This document shows positions 30,886 through 38,278 of a DNA stretch of 44,107 nucleotides, piece by piece. The translations under genes and the position numbers were made by a program. The stretch is from positions 1-44,107 of the forward strand of contig JBIQHJ010000029.1 in NCBI GenBank assembly GCA_044508625.1. Direction: 5' to 3'. Within the stretch, counting starts at the first letter, position 1, and the number at the start of each line of letters is the position of its first letter. Below the pieces are notes generated by a model that was given only the letters and a program-made list of their open reading frames with translations, was not told where the DNA came from and searched no databases. This DNA is from Castellaniella sp044508625 (GTDB lineage Bacteria; Pseudomonadota; Gammaproteobacteria; Burkholderiales; Burkholderiaceae_B).

Positions 30886-32592
30886 CTAGCGCATGGTGAT
30901 CAGGGTCTGCAGGATCTGGTCCTGCGTCTTGATCGTCTGGGCGTTGGCCTGGTAGGTGCGCTGGGCGATGATCATGTTGACCAGTTCCTGGCTCATGTCG
31001 ACGTTCGATTCCTCGACCGCCTGGCCCTTGATGGTCGCCAGCCCGTTGCTGCCCGGCGTGCCCAGGATGGGCTGGCCCGAGCCGGCCGTCTCGGCCCAGG
31101 CGTTGCCGCCGACCGATTGCAGGCCCTGGAGGTTGTTGAAGTCGGCCAGCGCCAGCGTGCCCATGACCTTCTTGGCGCCGTTGGTGTAGTTGGCGATCAC
31201 CTCGCCGTTGGCGCCGATGGAGGTGCTGGCGTACTCGCCGGTGGTGTAGCCGTCGGGCACGAAGTTCTTGGTGAAGCCGCCGCCGAACTGCGTGGAGCCC
31301 GTGTAGTTGACGAGGATGTTCAGGGGCGCGGCCGGCGAGGCGGCGCCGCCGGGATTGGCGAGCGACACGGTGAAGCTCGAGGGCGAGCTGATCAGGCGCC
31401 CCGCCGAATCGAAAGTCAGCATGGTGGCGCCGTCCGCCGGCGCGCTGGGCGGCTGGCCGTCGATGCGGTAGTTGACCTCCCAGACGCTGTTGCCGCCCAC
31501 CGCCGGGCGCTTGGTGTAGTACTGGGTCAGGCGGTGCTCGTTGCCCAGCGAGTCGTACACCGTGATCGGCAGGGGGCTCGAGAAGGAATCCGGATTGTTG
31601 GGATCGAAGGCGATGGCGGTCACGGGAGCGACGTAGGCCACGTTGCCGGTGCCCGCCGGAATCGCGGTCGTGGGGGTCCCCGCCGTGGCGAAGGTCACCG
31701 CCGTATCGGCCTGCGCGCCCGACTGGTACGTGCCGTCCGCCGGATACCCCGGGTCGCCCGCATGGGCGACGGCCGTGCCGCCCGCGTCCTGATACCACGT
31801 ATACGCCGTGCCATCATAGGTGTAGTAGTGGGCGGCGCCGTTCAGATAGACGGTGCCCACGTTCGTCGCATCCCCGGCCACGTTGCCGCCCGTCGCCGGA
31901 AACGGGACGTTCGGCGCGCCGCTCGTGAACGTGATGTTGGCGGCGGGCACGCTGGTGTCGGTCATGTACGCGCCCGCGGGAGGGACCGGCCCGGCGGCGC
32001 TGCCCGTGCTGTTGGTCCACGAATAGGTGCCGCTGGTGATGCGATAGTGGTATCGCGTCGTCATTCCGTTCAGGGTGAGGTCGACGGTGCCTATCGTTTC
32101 CGGGGCCGTCGTGTCCGGCACGACCGCGACGTTGGCGTCCAGATTGACCTGGTTGGCGATGTTCGACGTCGCCACGGGATCGATGTTGCCGACGGGCACG
32201 GTCATGCCGATCAGGTTGGTGCCGCCCGGCGCGTAGCCCATGAGCTGCTGGCCCTGGGTGTTGACGATCTGGTTTTCCTTGTTGGCGAAGAACTGGCCGT
32301 TGCGGGTGTAGTATTGCGCGCCCGTGGAGCTCTGCACGACGAAGAAGCCCTTGGCGCCGTCGATCGCCATGTCGAACTGGTTGCCGGTGGCCGAGACGAT
32401 GCCGGTGGTGAAGCGCTGGTTGACCGAGGCGACCTGCACCCCCAGGCCGACGCGCGAGTTGGCGTAGACGTCGGCGAAGGAGGCCGTGCCCGCCTTGAAG
32501 CCCACCGTGCCGGAGTTGGCGATGTTGTTGCCGATGACGTCCAGATTCTGCGCCGCGGCGTTCAAGCCGCTGAGACCTTGTCCGAAACCCAT
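30886..32592 (-). CDS. flgE: Flagellar hook protein FlgE, with a duplicated inserted domain
   Basis: A 568-residue hook subunit; E. coli FlgE has 402. The conserved ends are clear: 'GFGQGLSGLNAAAQNLDVIG' and 'NNIANSGTVGFKAGTASFAD' at the start, 'SNVDMSQELVNMIIAQRTYQ' at the end. Between about residues 158 and 325 lies a Thr/Gly/Tyr-rich insertion built of two related repeats of about 70 residues: 'GTVDLTLNG...GTYSW' ending 'PATGGN' (167-237), and 'GTVYLNG...GTAYTW' ending 'PAGTGN' (246-317). This would bulge from the outer surface of the hook. GAGG lies before the ATG. It follows flgD by 66 bp. Confidence 0.96.
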   Translation of the reverse strand: MGFGQGLSGLNAAAQNLDVIGNNIANSGTVGFKAGTASFADVYANSRVGLGVQVASVNQRFTTGIVSATGNQFDMAIDGAKGFFVVQSSTGAQYYTRNGQFFANKENQIVNTQGQQLMGYAPGGTNLIGMTVPVGNIDPVATSNIANQVNLDANVAVVPDTTAPETIGTVDLTLNGMTTRYHYRITSGTYSWTNSTGSAAGPVPPAGAYMTDTSVPAANITFTSGAPNVPFPATGGNVAGDATNVGTVYLNGAAHYYTYDGTAYTWYQDAGGTAVAHAGDPGYPADGTYQSGAQADTAVTFATAGTPTTAIPAGTGNVAYVAPVTAIAFDPNNPDSFSSPLPITVYDSLGNEHRLTQYYTKRPAVGGNSVWEVNYRIDGQPPSAPADGATMLTFDSAGRLISSPSSFTVSLANPGGAASPAAPLNILVNYTGSTQFGGGFTKNFVPDGYTTGEYASTSIGANGEVIANYTNGAKKVMGTLALADFNNLQGLQSVGGNAWAETAGSGQPILGTPGSNGLATIKGQAVEESNVDMSQELVNMIIAQRTYQANAQTIKTQDQILQTLITMR

Positions 32593-32628
32593 GTTTACCT
32601 CGTCAGTGCGTGATTCGTCGATCGATGG

Positions 32629-32651
32629 GGGCGGCGTGCCGATCGCCGCCC
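32629..32651 (-). terminator. Hairpin between flgD and flgE
   Basis: GGGCGGCG-TGCCGAT-CGCCGCCC forms an 8-bp perfect stem in the 66-bp gap. There is no T-run, so it may be an attenuator or an mRNA-stabilising element for the abundant hook transcript rather than a full stop. Function inferred. Confidence 0.4.
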
Positions 32652-32658
32652 ATGCGGA

Positions 32659-33345
32659 TTACATGATCTGCCGGATGTCCAGCAGGGAAACCTTGCCCGC
32701 CAGGCCGAGGTCGAGCTTCAGGCCCCCGGAGGTGTAGGCGACGCTGCCGACCGTGCCCGAGCTGAGCGCCTGCGCGGACACGGGCTGGCCGTCGGCGTCG
32801 ACAGCCGCCACCTGGATGCTGTAGGCGCCGTCGGCCACCGGGGCGCCCGCGCCATCCTTGCCATCCCACGCGAGGGGATAGACGCCCGCGTCCAGGGCGC
32901 CCAGATCGAGCTTGCGCACCAGCGTGCCGCTGGCGTCCACGATCGACACGGTGGTCTTGGCCGAGCCCGAGATCAGGTCGATGCCGAAGGGCGTGGCGGA
33001 CTTGATCGTGGGATCGGCGGGATCGCTGCCGAGCGAGACCTTTGCGCCGGGCACCAGGACCTGCTTGCCGATCAGCGAGGCGGCCTGCAGCGACTGGGAC
33101 ATGTCCATCTGGCCGGAGAGCGCCAGCAGGGTGTTGTTCAGTTGCTGGATGCCGTTGACGGTGGACAACTGCGCGATCTGCGAGGTGACCTGGGCGTTGT
33201 CCATGGGATTGAGGGGATCCTGGTTCTGCAACTGCGTCACCAGCAGCGTCAGGAAACGGTCCTGCGTGTCCCCCATGAGGCTCTTGTTCTGGGCGCTCGC
33301 CAGGGTGGCGGCGTTCGTGGCGGCGGTGCCTGAGACGGTCGTCAT
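32659..33345 (-). CDS. flgD: Hook assembly scaffold protein FlgD
   Basis: A 228-residue hook-cap protein. The N-terminal export part has 'DRFLTLLVTQLQNQDPLNPM' and 'DNAQVTSQIAQLSTVNGIQQ', the FlgD signature. The C-terminal part ('YPLAWDGKDGAGAPVADGAY') is the FlgD Ig-like/Tudor domain. It lies 10 bp after flgC. Confidence 0.97.
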   Translation of the reverse strand: MTTVSGTAATNAATLASAQNKSLMGDTQDRFLTLLVTQLQNQDPLNPMDNAQVTSQIAQLSTVNGIQQLNNTLLALSGQMDMSQSLQAASLIGKQVLVPGAKVSLGSDPADPTIKSATPFGIDLISGSAKTTVSIVDASGTLVRKLDLGALDAGVYPLAWDGKDGAGAPVADGAYSIQVAAVDADGQPVSAQALSSGTVGSVAYTSGGLKLDLGLAGKVSLLDIRQIM

Positions 33346-33355
33346 GGCGTGCTCC

Positions 33356-33763
33356 TCACTGGCCCAGGGTCAGGGTCTTGGCCATCAGGGTCTTGGCCGT
33401 GTTGATCACCTCGACGTTCGCCTGATAAGAGCGCGAGGCGGAAATCATGTTCACCGTTTCCGCCACCACATCCACATTGGGCAGGGCGACGTAGCCCTGG
33501 GCGTCGGCGAGGGGATTGCCCGGGTCGTACTGCATGCGCGGCGGCGCGGCGCTCTCGATGACGCCGGCCACGCGGACGCCGCCCACGGCCTCCGAGCCGG
33601 GCTGCGGCGCCATCTGGAACACCACCTGGCGGGCCCGGTAGGGCCGGCCGTCGGGGCCCGCCGCGCTGCTGGCGTTGGCGATGTTGCTGGCCGATACGTT
33701 CATGCGCTGGGACTGGGCCGTGAGGGCCGATCCCGCGATCTGGAAGATACTGGTCGATGGCAT
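33356..33763 (-). CDS. flgC: Flagellar proximal rod protein FlgC
   Basis: A 135-residue rod protein: 'IFQIAGSALTAQSQRMNVSA', 'SNIANASSAAGPDGRPYRAR' and 'VNMISASRSYQANVEVINTA'. I use the ATG at 33763, with CAGGAA 7 bases upstream. A GTG at 33787 would add 8 residues and overlap the flgB stop, but it lacks such a site. Confidence 0.96.
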   Translation of the reverse strand: MPSTSIFQIAGSALTAQSQRMNVSASNIANASSAAGPDGRPYRARQVVFQMAPQPGSEAVGGVRVAGVIESAAPPRMQYDPGNPLADAQGYVALPNVDVVAETVNMISASRSYQANVEVINTAKTLMAKTLTLGQ

Positions 33764-33783
33764 GGGCGAATTCCTGGGATCCG

Positions 33784-34191
33784 TCACTGCTGCATGGCCG
33801 CGAGCAGCGACTTGATGCGCCGGTCGACCAGGGCCAGGTCGGCCTGGTAGCGCATGGTGTTGTCGGCGAACTGGACGCGCTCCACGTTCATGTCGACGGT
33901 GTTGCCGTCGATGCTGGGCTGGGTGGGCACGCGGTAGAGTTCCTCGGCCGGCCCGGCGGCGTGGGCGCGCGCCGGGATGTGGCGCGCCGAGGTCAGCGTC
34001 AATTGGGTGTCAGGCAGCCGCAGGGACTCGCCCATCGCCTCGCGCAGCGAGGCCGCGAAATCGATGTCGCGCGCCTTGTAGTTGGGGGTGTCGGCATTGG
34101 CGATGTTGGACGCCAGGACCTCCTGGCGCTGCTGGCGCAGCGACAGGGCCGTTTGCTGGAACTCGAATTCCTTGCCGATGCGATCGATCAT
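33784..34191 (-). CDS. flgB: Flagellar proximal rod protein FlgB
   Basis: A 135-residue rod protein, first gene of the flgB-J operon. 'LSLRQQRQEVLASNIANADT', 'PNYKARDIDFAASLREAMG' and 'ADNTMRYQADLALVDRRIKS' are family features. ATG 34191 starts at the conserved N-terminus; GGA lies 5-6 bases upstream. The frame is open further upstream but that lies in the control region and flgA. Confidence 0.96.
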   Translation of the reverse strand: MIDRIGKEFEFQQTALSLRQQRQEVLASNIANADTPNYKARDIDFAASLREAMGESLRLPDTQLTLTSARHIPARAHAAGPAEELYRVPTQPSIDGNTVDMNVERVQFADNTMRYQADLALVDRRIKSLLAAMQQ

Positions 34192-34371
34192 GGGGGTCCG
34201 TGTGAGATATCCGTTCTCGCGAGGGGCGGCCGGGATGCCCCGCATCCTCGCGGCCTTGCCGCACGCAACCATAGTAATTCGAGGCCCCGCGCCACAAACA
34301 TCAAAACAAGCCGCTGTTTGTCGGCCAATTCGCCTGATGCCCGCGCCGCGCCGGGGCACTACAATGCCCCA
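34192..34371. promoter_or_regulatory. Divergent flgB/flgA control region
   Basis: A 180-bp region with an AT-rich centre. ACAAACA (34294-34300) and TGTTTGT (34315-34321) are perfect inverted arms 14 bp apart, midway between the two genes, and are a candidate activator site (FlhDC or similar). Toward flgB there is TACTAT (34276-34271, minus strand). Toward flgA there is TACAAT (34360-34365). Confidence 0.5.
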
Positions 34372-35073
34372 ATGCCAGGACGCCGCTTCTTTTCGCTGCT
34401 GCTGATCGCGGGCGCGGCCTGGTCCGCGGCGGCGCAGGACGTCCCGCCACAGGGGATCCAGGACCCGGCCGCGGTGGCCGCGCGGGCCGAGGGCCTGCTG
34501 CGCGAGCTCGCCGCCAGCCATCCGGGCACGCCCGTCATCGCGGTGGACGAGCCGCGCATCGCCCAGCAGCCCGCCTGCGCCCAGCTCGAGGCCTTCCTGC
34601 CCGGCGGCGCCGAGCTGCGCTCGCGCACCTCGGTGGGGGTCCGCTGCCTGGCGCCCCACCCCTGGACCCTGTACGTGCAGGCCAGCGTGCGCATCATGGG
34701 GCATTACTTCGTCGCCAACCGCGCGATCAACCGCGGCGAGACCCTGTCCCTGGACGACCTGGACACCCGCGAGGGCGACCTGCTGCGCAACAATCGCCTG
34801 ATCGGCGATCCCTCGCACATCGTGGGCTGGATCACGACGCGCCGCATCGCCAAGGGCTCGCCCATCCAGGGCAACGCCCTGCGCGACCCGCAATCGATCG
34901 AGCGCGGCAACAAGGTGCGCACCGTGGCGCGCGGCGTGGGCTTCGTCGCCACGGGCGAGGGCCAGGCCCTGGAATCGGGGGCGCCGGGCAGCCAGATCCA
35001 GGTGCGCACCAGCTCGGGCCAGGTCATCACCGGAACCGTGATCGACGCCCACACCGTTCAGGTTATGATGTAG
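34372..35073 (+). CDS. flgA: P-ring assembly chaperone FlgA
   Basis: A 233-residue periplasmic protein. Signal peptide: 'FFSLLLIAGAAWSAAAQDVP', cleaved near residue 21. The C-terminal SAF-type domain shows 'VANRAINRGETLSLDDLDTR', 'GWITTRRIAKGSPIQGNALR' and 'VIDAHTVQVMM'. The ATG at 34372 is only 6 bases beyond the TACAAT box, so the transcript may be leaderless. It is divergent from flgB. flgM follows after 101 bp with its own promoter. Confidence 0.95.
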   Translation: MPGRRFFSLLLIAGAAWSAAAQDVPPQGIQDPAAVAARAEGLLRELAASHPGTPVIAVDEPRIAQQPACAQLEAFLPGGAELRSRTSVGVRCLAPHPWTLYVQASVRIMGHYFVANRAINRGETLSLDDLDTREGDLLRNNRLIGDPSHIVGWITTRRIAKGSPIQGNALRDPQSIERGNKVRTVARGVGFVATGEGQALESGAPGSQIQVRTSSGQVITGTVIDAHTVQVMM

Positions 35074-35098
35074 AGACGCAGGTGGCGTGGGGGCGCCC

Positions 35099-35125
35099 TA
35101 AATTTCGCCGCCCCGGCGCCGTTAC
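35099..35125 (+). promoter_or_regulatory. Sigma-28 (FliA) promoter of flgM-flgN
   Basis: TAAATTTC (35099-35106), an 11-bp spacer, then GCCGTTAC (35118-35125). The -10 is identical to that of the flaG promoter and the -35 to that of flgK. It lies 49 bp before the flgM start. A FliA-dependent flgM gives the classical negative feedback: FliA makes its own inhibitor. Confidence 0.85.
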
Positions 35126-35174
35126 ATGGGATGCACCGGCACCGCCCGCCGCCCTGACTTCCCCGGAGACGACC

Positions 35175-35465
35175 TTGAAAATCAGTTCCACTTCGTCCAA
35201 TTCCCTGCTGAACGGGATCGCCGGGGGATCGCGCGTCGAGCCGGGCCAGGCCGGCTCGGCCCCCCAGAAGGCCGGCGGCGCCAAGTCCTCGGTGGACCTC
35301 AGCCCGGCGGCGCGCCACCTGTCGGCCCTGCAGGACGGCGGCGCCGACATCCAGGCCCAGCGCATCCAGCAGATCCGCGACGCCCTGGCCTCGGGCGAGC
35401 TGCAGATCGATCCGGGCCGCATCGCCGACGGCCTGCTGGCCAGCGTGCGCGACCTCCTGAAATGA
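35175..35465 (+). CDS. flgM: Anti-sigma-28 factor FlgM
   Basis: A 96-residue protein starting with TTG (read MKISSTSSNSLLNG); GGAG lies 6 bases upstream and FlgM proteins begin at this point. An upstream ATG (35082) would start before the sigma-28 promoter's -10 box. The C-terminal FliA-binding half is clear: 'SVDLSPAARHLSALQDGG', 'QRIQQIRDALASGELQIDPG' and 'RIADGLLASVRDLLK'. It holds FliA inactive until it is exported through the finished hook. Overlaps flgN by 4 bp (ATGA). Confidence 0.95.
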   Translation: MKISSTSSNSLLNGIAGGSRVEPGQAGSAPQKAGGAKSSVDLSPAARHLSALQDGGADIQAQRIQQIRDALASGELQIDPGRIADGLLASVRDLLK

Positions 35466-35902
35466 AGGCCGAGGCCGACGCTCTGCTGCGCTGCGTCGAC
35501 CAGCAATCGGCGCTGGTGCGGGAATTCATCCAGACCCTCGAGGAGGAATCCGCCCTGCTGCTGGATTCCACGCCCAACGAGGCCCTCGAGGCCCTGACCC
35601 AGCGCAAGAACGACTACGCCCAACGCCTGGGCGAGCTGGACCGCGAGCGCGCCGAGCGCCTCGGGCGGCTGGGCTTCGCATCCGACCGCGACGGGGTCGA
35701 GGCGGCGATCTTCGCCCACCCGTCCCTGCGCGAGGCCTTCGACACCCTGCTCGACCTGGCCGCCCAGGCGAGCGAGCTCAATCGGCGCAACGGCCAGATC
35801 ATCGACATTTTCATCGCCAGCAACCGCCGCGCCCTCGACACCCTGCGCGGACTCATGGGCGAGGACCTCTACGACGCCAAGGGCCGCCTCTCGCGCCCCT
35901 GA
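35462..35902 (+). CDS. flgN: FlgK/FlgL export chaperone FlgN
   Basis: A 146-residue helical chaperone: 'LRCVDQQSALVREFIQTLEE', 'LTQRKNDYAQRLGELDRERA' and 'ASELNRRNGQIIDIFIASNR', matching FlgN. It delivers the junction proteins FlgK and FlgL to the export gate. The ATG is coupled to the flgM stop. A perfect hairpin follows 25 bp after its stop. Confidence 0.92.
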   Translation: MKAEADALLRCVDQQSALVREFIQTLEEESALLLDSTPNEALEALTQRKNDYAQRLGELDRERAERLGRLGFASDRDGVEAAIFAHPSLREAFDTLLDLAAQASELNRRNGQIIDIFIASNRRALDTLRGLMGEDLYDAKGRLSRP

Positions 35903-35927
35903 GCATACCTCGGCGCGTCGCACACCA

Positions 35928-35960
35928 AATTCGGCGCATGGCGCGCCCATGCGCCGAATT
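35928..35960. terminator. Bidirectional hairpin between flgN and flhF
   Basis: AATTCGGCGCATGG and CCATGCGCCGAATT form a perfect 14-bp stem around a 5-nt loop (CGCGC). The flgN and flhF genes converge here, and the flhF stop codon starts at the outer end of the stem. The A/T ends of the stem give short U or A tracts on both strands. The strongest hairpin in the window. Confidence 0.75.
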
Positions 35961-38278
35961 CAGCCCAGCATTTCTTTCAGGGTGTAGAGCTTGACCAGCG
36001 CCGTCGGCGCGAGGCCGGGGCGCAGCGCCTCCTGGCCCAGCATGCGTGCGCAGACCGACGCGGCGCGCGCAAGGCGCGGGTCGCGCCACAGGCGCCAGGC
36101 CGCCAGGCCGAGCTGCGCCGCCGGGAGGCTGCGGCCGAGCAGGGCCTCGCCCGCCCCATCCGCGCCCTCGAGCATCGACGCCGCCTGACGCCATGCCGAC
36201 TGGCAATCGATGCGCGCCGCCAGGGCGCGCGCCAGGATGGCCGGGTCCGCCGGCCCGCGGGCCGAGGCCAGGGCATGCCAGCAGCGCAGTTCCCGGCCAT
36301 CGCGGCGATCGACCGCCCGCAGGTAGACCGCCCGCGCCTCGAGCGGCTCGGCGCCGCGCGACTGGATGGCGATCGGGCCGGTGCCCGCCCAGAAGGCGAC
36401 GCGCGCGTCCTCCACGCCCGCGACGGATGGCCGGTGCGCGAACGCCTCCGGATCCAGGGGCTGGAGGGCCAGGCGCCTGCAGGCCGCCGACAGGGTGGCC
36501 GGCTCGCCGCCCTCGTGGACCCTGGCGCGGGCGCTGCATTGCGCCAGCCAATGGGCGCCGCGGGATTCCAGCGTCCGCCAGAGGGCGGGCGTGCCGCCCT
36601 CGAAGGCATGCAGCAGGGGGGCGGAGGATGCGTCGGATTCCGCGGCGATCTGCGCCAGCAGGGCATCGGTCTGCGAGGGCGCGACCGGCCGATGGGCCTC
36701 GAAGGAGGGATACCAGCCATCGGGGAACACGAGCTGCTGGGACGCCGCGGCCAGGACGCGGCCGTCCGGACCGCAGCGGGCGCTGGCGAACCAGGCGCCG
36801 CGGTGCCCGCCCGCATGCAAGGGGACGCGGCCATGCACGACCAGCGCGAGGCCGCGGGGATCGCCCAGCTCGCGCCGGGCGGCGCCCCGCAGGCGCTCGA
36901 CGCCCTCGGCCACGAGCGGCGTCCCGTCCGCGCCCTGCGCGCGCCACAGCTCGTAGCCCTCGGCCAGGACCGGGTCCTCGTCCAGGGCGGCGACCGCCGC
37001 GTGCAGGTCCTCGGCCGCCAGGGCCTCGCCGCCTTGCGCCGGCAAGGTCAGCAGGCGCGGCAGCAGGGCCTTCTGGCGGGCGGCGGCCGCCTCGTCCGGC
37101 GCCTCCGCGGGGCGCGTCATGGACAGCAGCGCCGCCAGGTCGGCCTCGGTGGGCGCGTACAGGGTGCGGCCGCCCTGGGCCGGCGCCAGGGCATGGTCGA
37201 CCAGCGCCGCCGCCGGCAGGAACAGCAGGTGTTCGGGCACTTTCTGGCCATTGGAGACGTAATGGATCGGCAACTGGTAGCGGACCGCCGTGTCCAGGGC
37301 CGGGCCCAGGCGGCTCGCCTCGTCGATCTTGCTGATGATGCAGCCGCGCAGCGGCGGGCCGCCGTCGCCGGCGTAGGAGCGCGCCACCTCGTCGAGCGTG
37401 TCGCCGTGGCTCGAGGCATTGAGCACCAGCAGACGCGAGACCTGCCGGCCGGCGCCCGCCAGCAGGGCCGCCTGCTCGGACACGTACTGGTCGCGCTGGC
37501 TGATCCCCACGTTGTCGATCAGGATCGTCTGGCCCGGCCGCACGCCCTGGACCAGGCGCCGCATCTCGTGGATGTCCTGCACCACGTGCACCGGCACGCG
37601 CAGCATCTGCCCATAGATCTTGAGCTGCTCGTGCGCGCCGATCCGGTAGGTGTCGGTGGTGAGCAGGACCAGGCTCTCGGGGCCGGCGCGCCGCACGCAG
37701 CGCGCGGCGAGCTTGGCGATCGTGGTGGTCTTGCCCACCCCCGTGGGGCCGACCAGCGCCAGGACCAGTCCGGGCTGCCACAGGGCGTCCTCGGAGGCCG
37801 GCACCGGCAGGTGCTTGATGAGCTCGGCGCGCGCCCACTGGAACGCGGCGCGCTCGCCCATGTGCTCGGGCAGGCGCTTGAGCATGGCCCGCAGCAAGGC
37901 CGTGCTGAAGCCGAAGCGCAGCAGGGTCTGGAACAGCGCCACCGCGGCCGGCGCGCGCCGCAACTGGCTGCCCCACAGCAGCTCGTCGATGCGGCTCTCG
38001 AGCGAGCCGCGCAGCTCGCCGATGGCGCCGACCAGGTCCTGCCCGGGAGGCAGCGGCGGCGCCGGGCGCGGGGCCGGGCGTGTGTGCGGCGCGGCGGGCG
38101 CCGGCGCGGGGGCCGGATCGGCCGCGCGCACGGACTCCGGCGTCTGGTCGGTGGCCAGGATCTCGACGCCGCCGTTGACGCGCTTGTTCGAAATGATGAG
38201 CGCATCGGGACCCAGCGCCAGGCGGACCTGGCGCATGGCTTCCCGATTGGTGGCGCCGAAGAAGCGGCTGATGTTCAT
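35960..38278 (-). CDS. flhF: Flagellar SRP-like GTPase FlhF, with a 370-residue C-terminal extension
   Basis: A 772-residue protein. Residues 1-40 are the B domain ('NISRFFGATNREAMRQVRLA'). A Pro-rich linker spans about 55-80, the N domain about 85-165, and the G domain about 170-375: G1 GPTGVGKT (177-184), 'LLTTDTYRIGAHEQLKIYGQ', G3 LIDNVG (253-258) and G4 SKID (316-319). The G3 motif, usually DTxG, has Asn for Thr. Residues about 400-772 lie beyond the end of typical FlhF proteins (about 370-500 residues). They are rich in Ala, Trp and Arg, and I recognise no domain. FlhF sets flagellar position or number in other bacteria. Its usual partner flhG is not next to it. It overlaps flhA by 4 bp. 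Confidence 0.93.
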   Translation of the reverse strand: MNISRFFGATNREAMRQVRLALGPDALIISNKRVNGGVEILATDQTPESVRAADPAPAPAPAAPHTRPAPRPAPPLPPGQDLVGAIGELRGSLESRIDELLWGSQLRRAPAAVALFQTLLRFGFSTALLRAMLKRLPEHMGERAAFQWARAELIKHLPVPASEDALWQPGLVLALVGPTGVGKTTTIAKLAARCVRRAGPESLVLLTTDTYRIGAHEQLKIYGQMLRVPVHVVQDIHEMRRLVQGVRPGQTILIDNVGISQRDQYVSEQAALLAGAGRQVSRLLVLNASSHGDTLDEVARSYAGDGGPPLRGCIISKIDEASRLGPALDTAVRYQLPIHYVSNGQKVPEHLLFLPAAALVDHALAPAQGGRTLYAPTEADLAALLSMTRPAEAPDEAAAARQKALLPRLLTLPAQGGEALAAEDLHAAVAALDEDPVLAEGYELWRAQGADGTPLVAEGVERLRGAARRELGDPRGLALVVHGRVPLHAGGHRGAWFASARCGPDGRVLAAASQQLVFPDGWYPSFEAHRPVAPSQTDALLAQIAAESDASSAPLLHAFEGGTPALWRTLESRGAHWLAQCSARARVHEGGEPATLSAACRRLALQPLDPEAFAHRPSVAGVEDARVAFWAGTGPIAIQSRGAEPLEARAVYLRAVDRRDGRELRCWHALASARGPADPAILARALAARIDCQSAWRQAASMLEGADGAGEALLGRSLPAAQLGLAAWRLWRDPRLARAASVCARMLGQEALRPGLAPTALVKLYTLKEMLG

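Noticed and set aside
32604..32625. ATTCGTCGATCGAT before flgD resembling the 16-bp palindrome near higB
   Set aside because: Only an 8-base core is shared, without symmetry at this site. Chance similarity.
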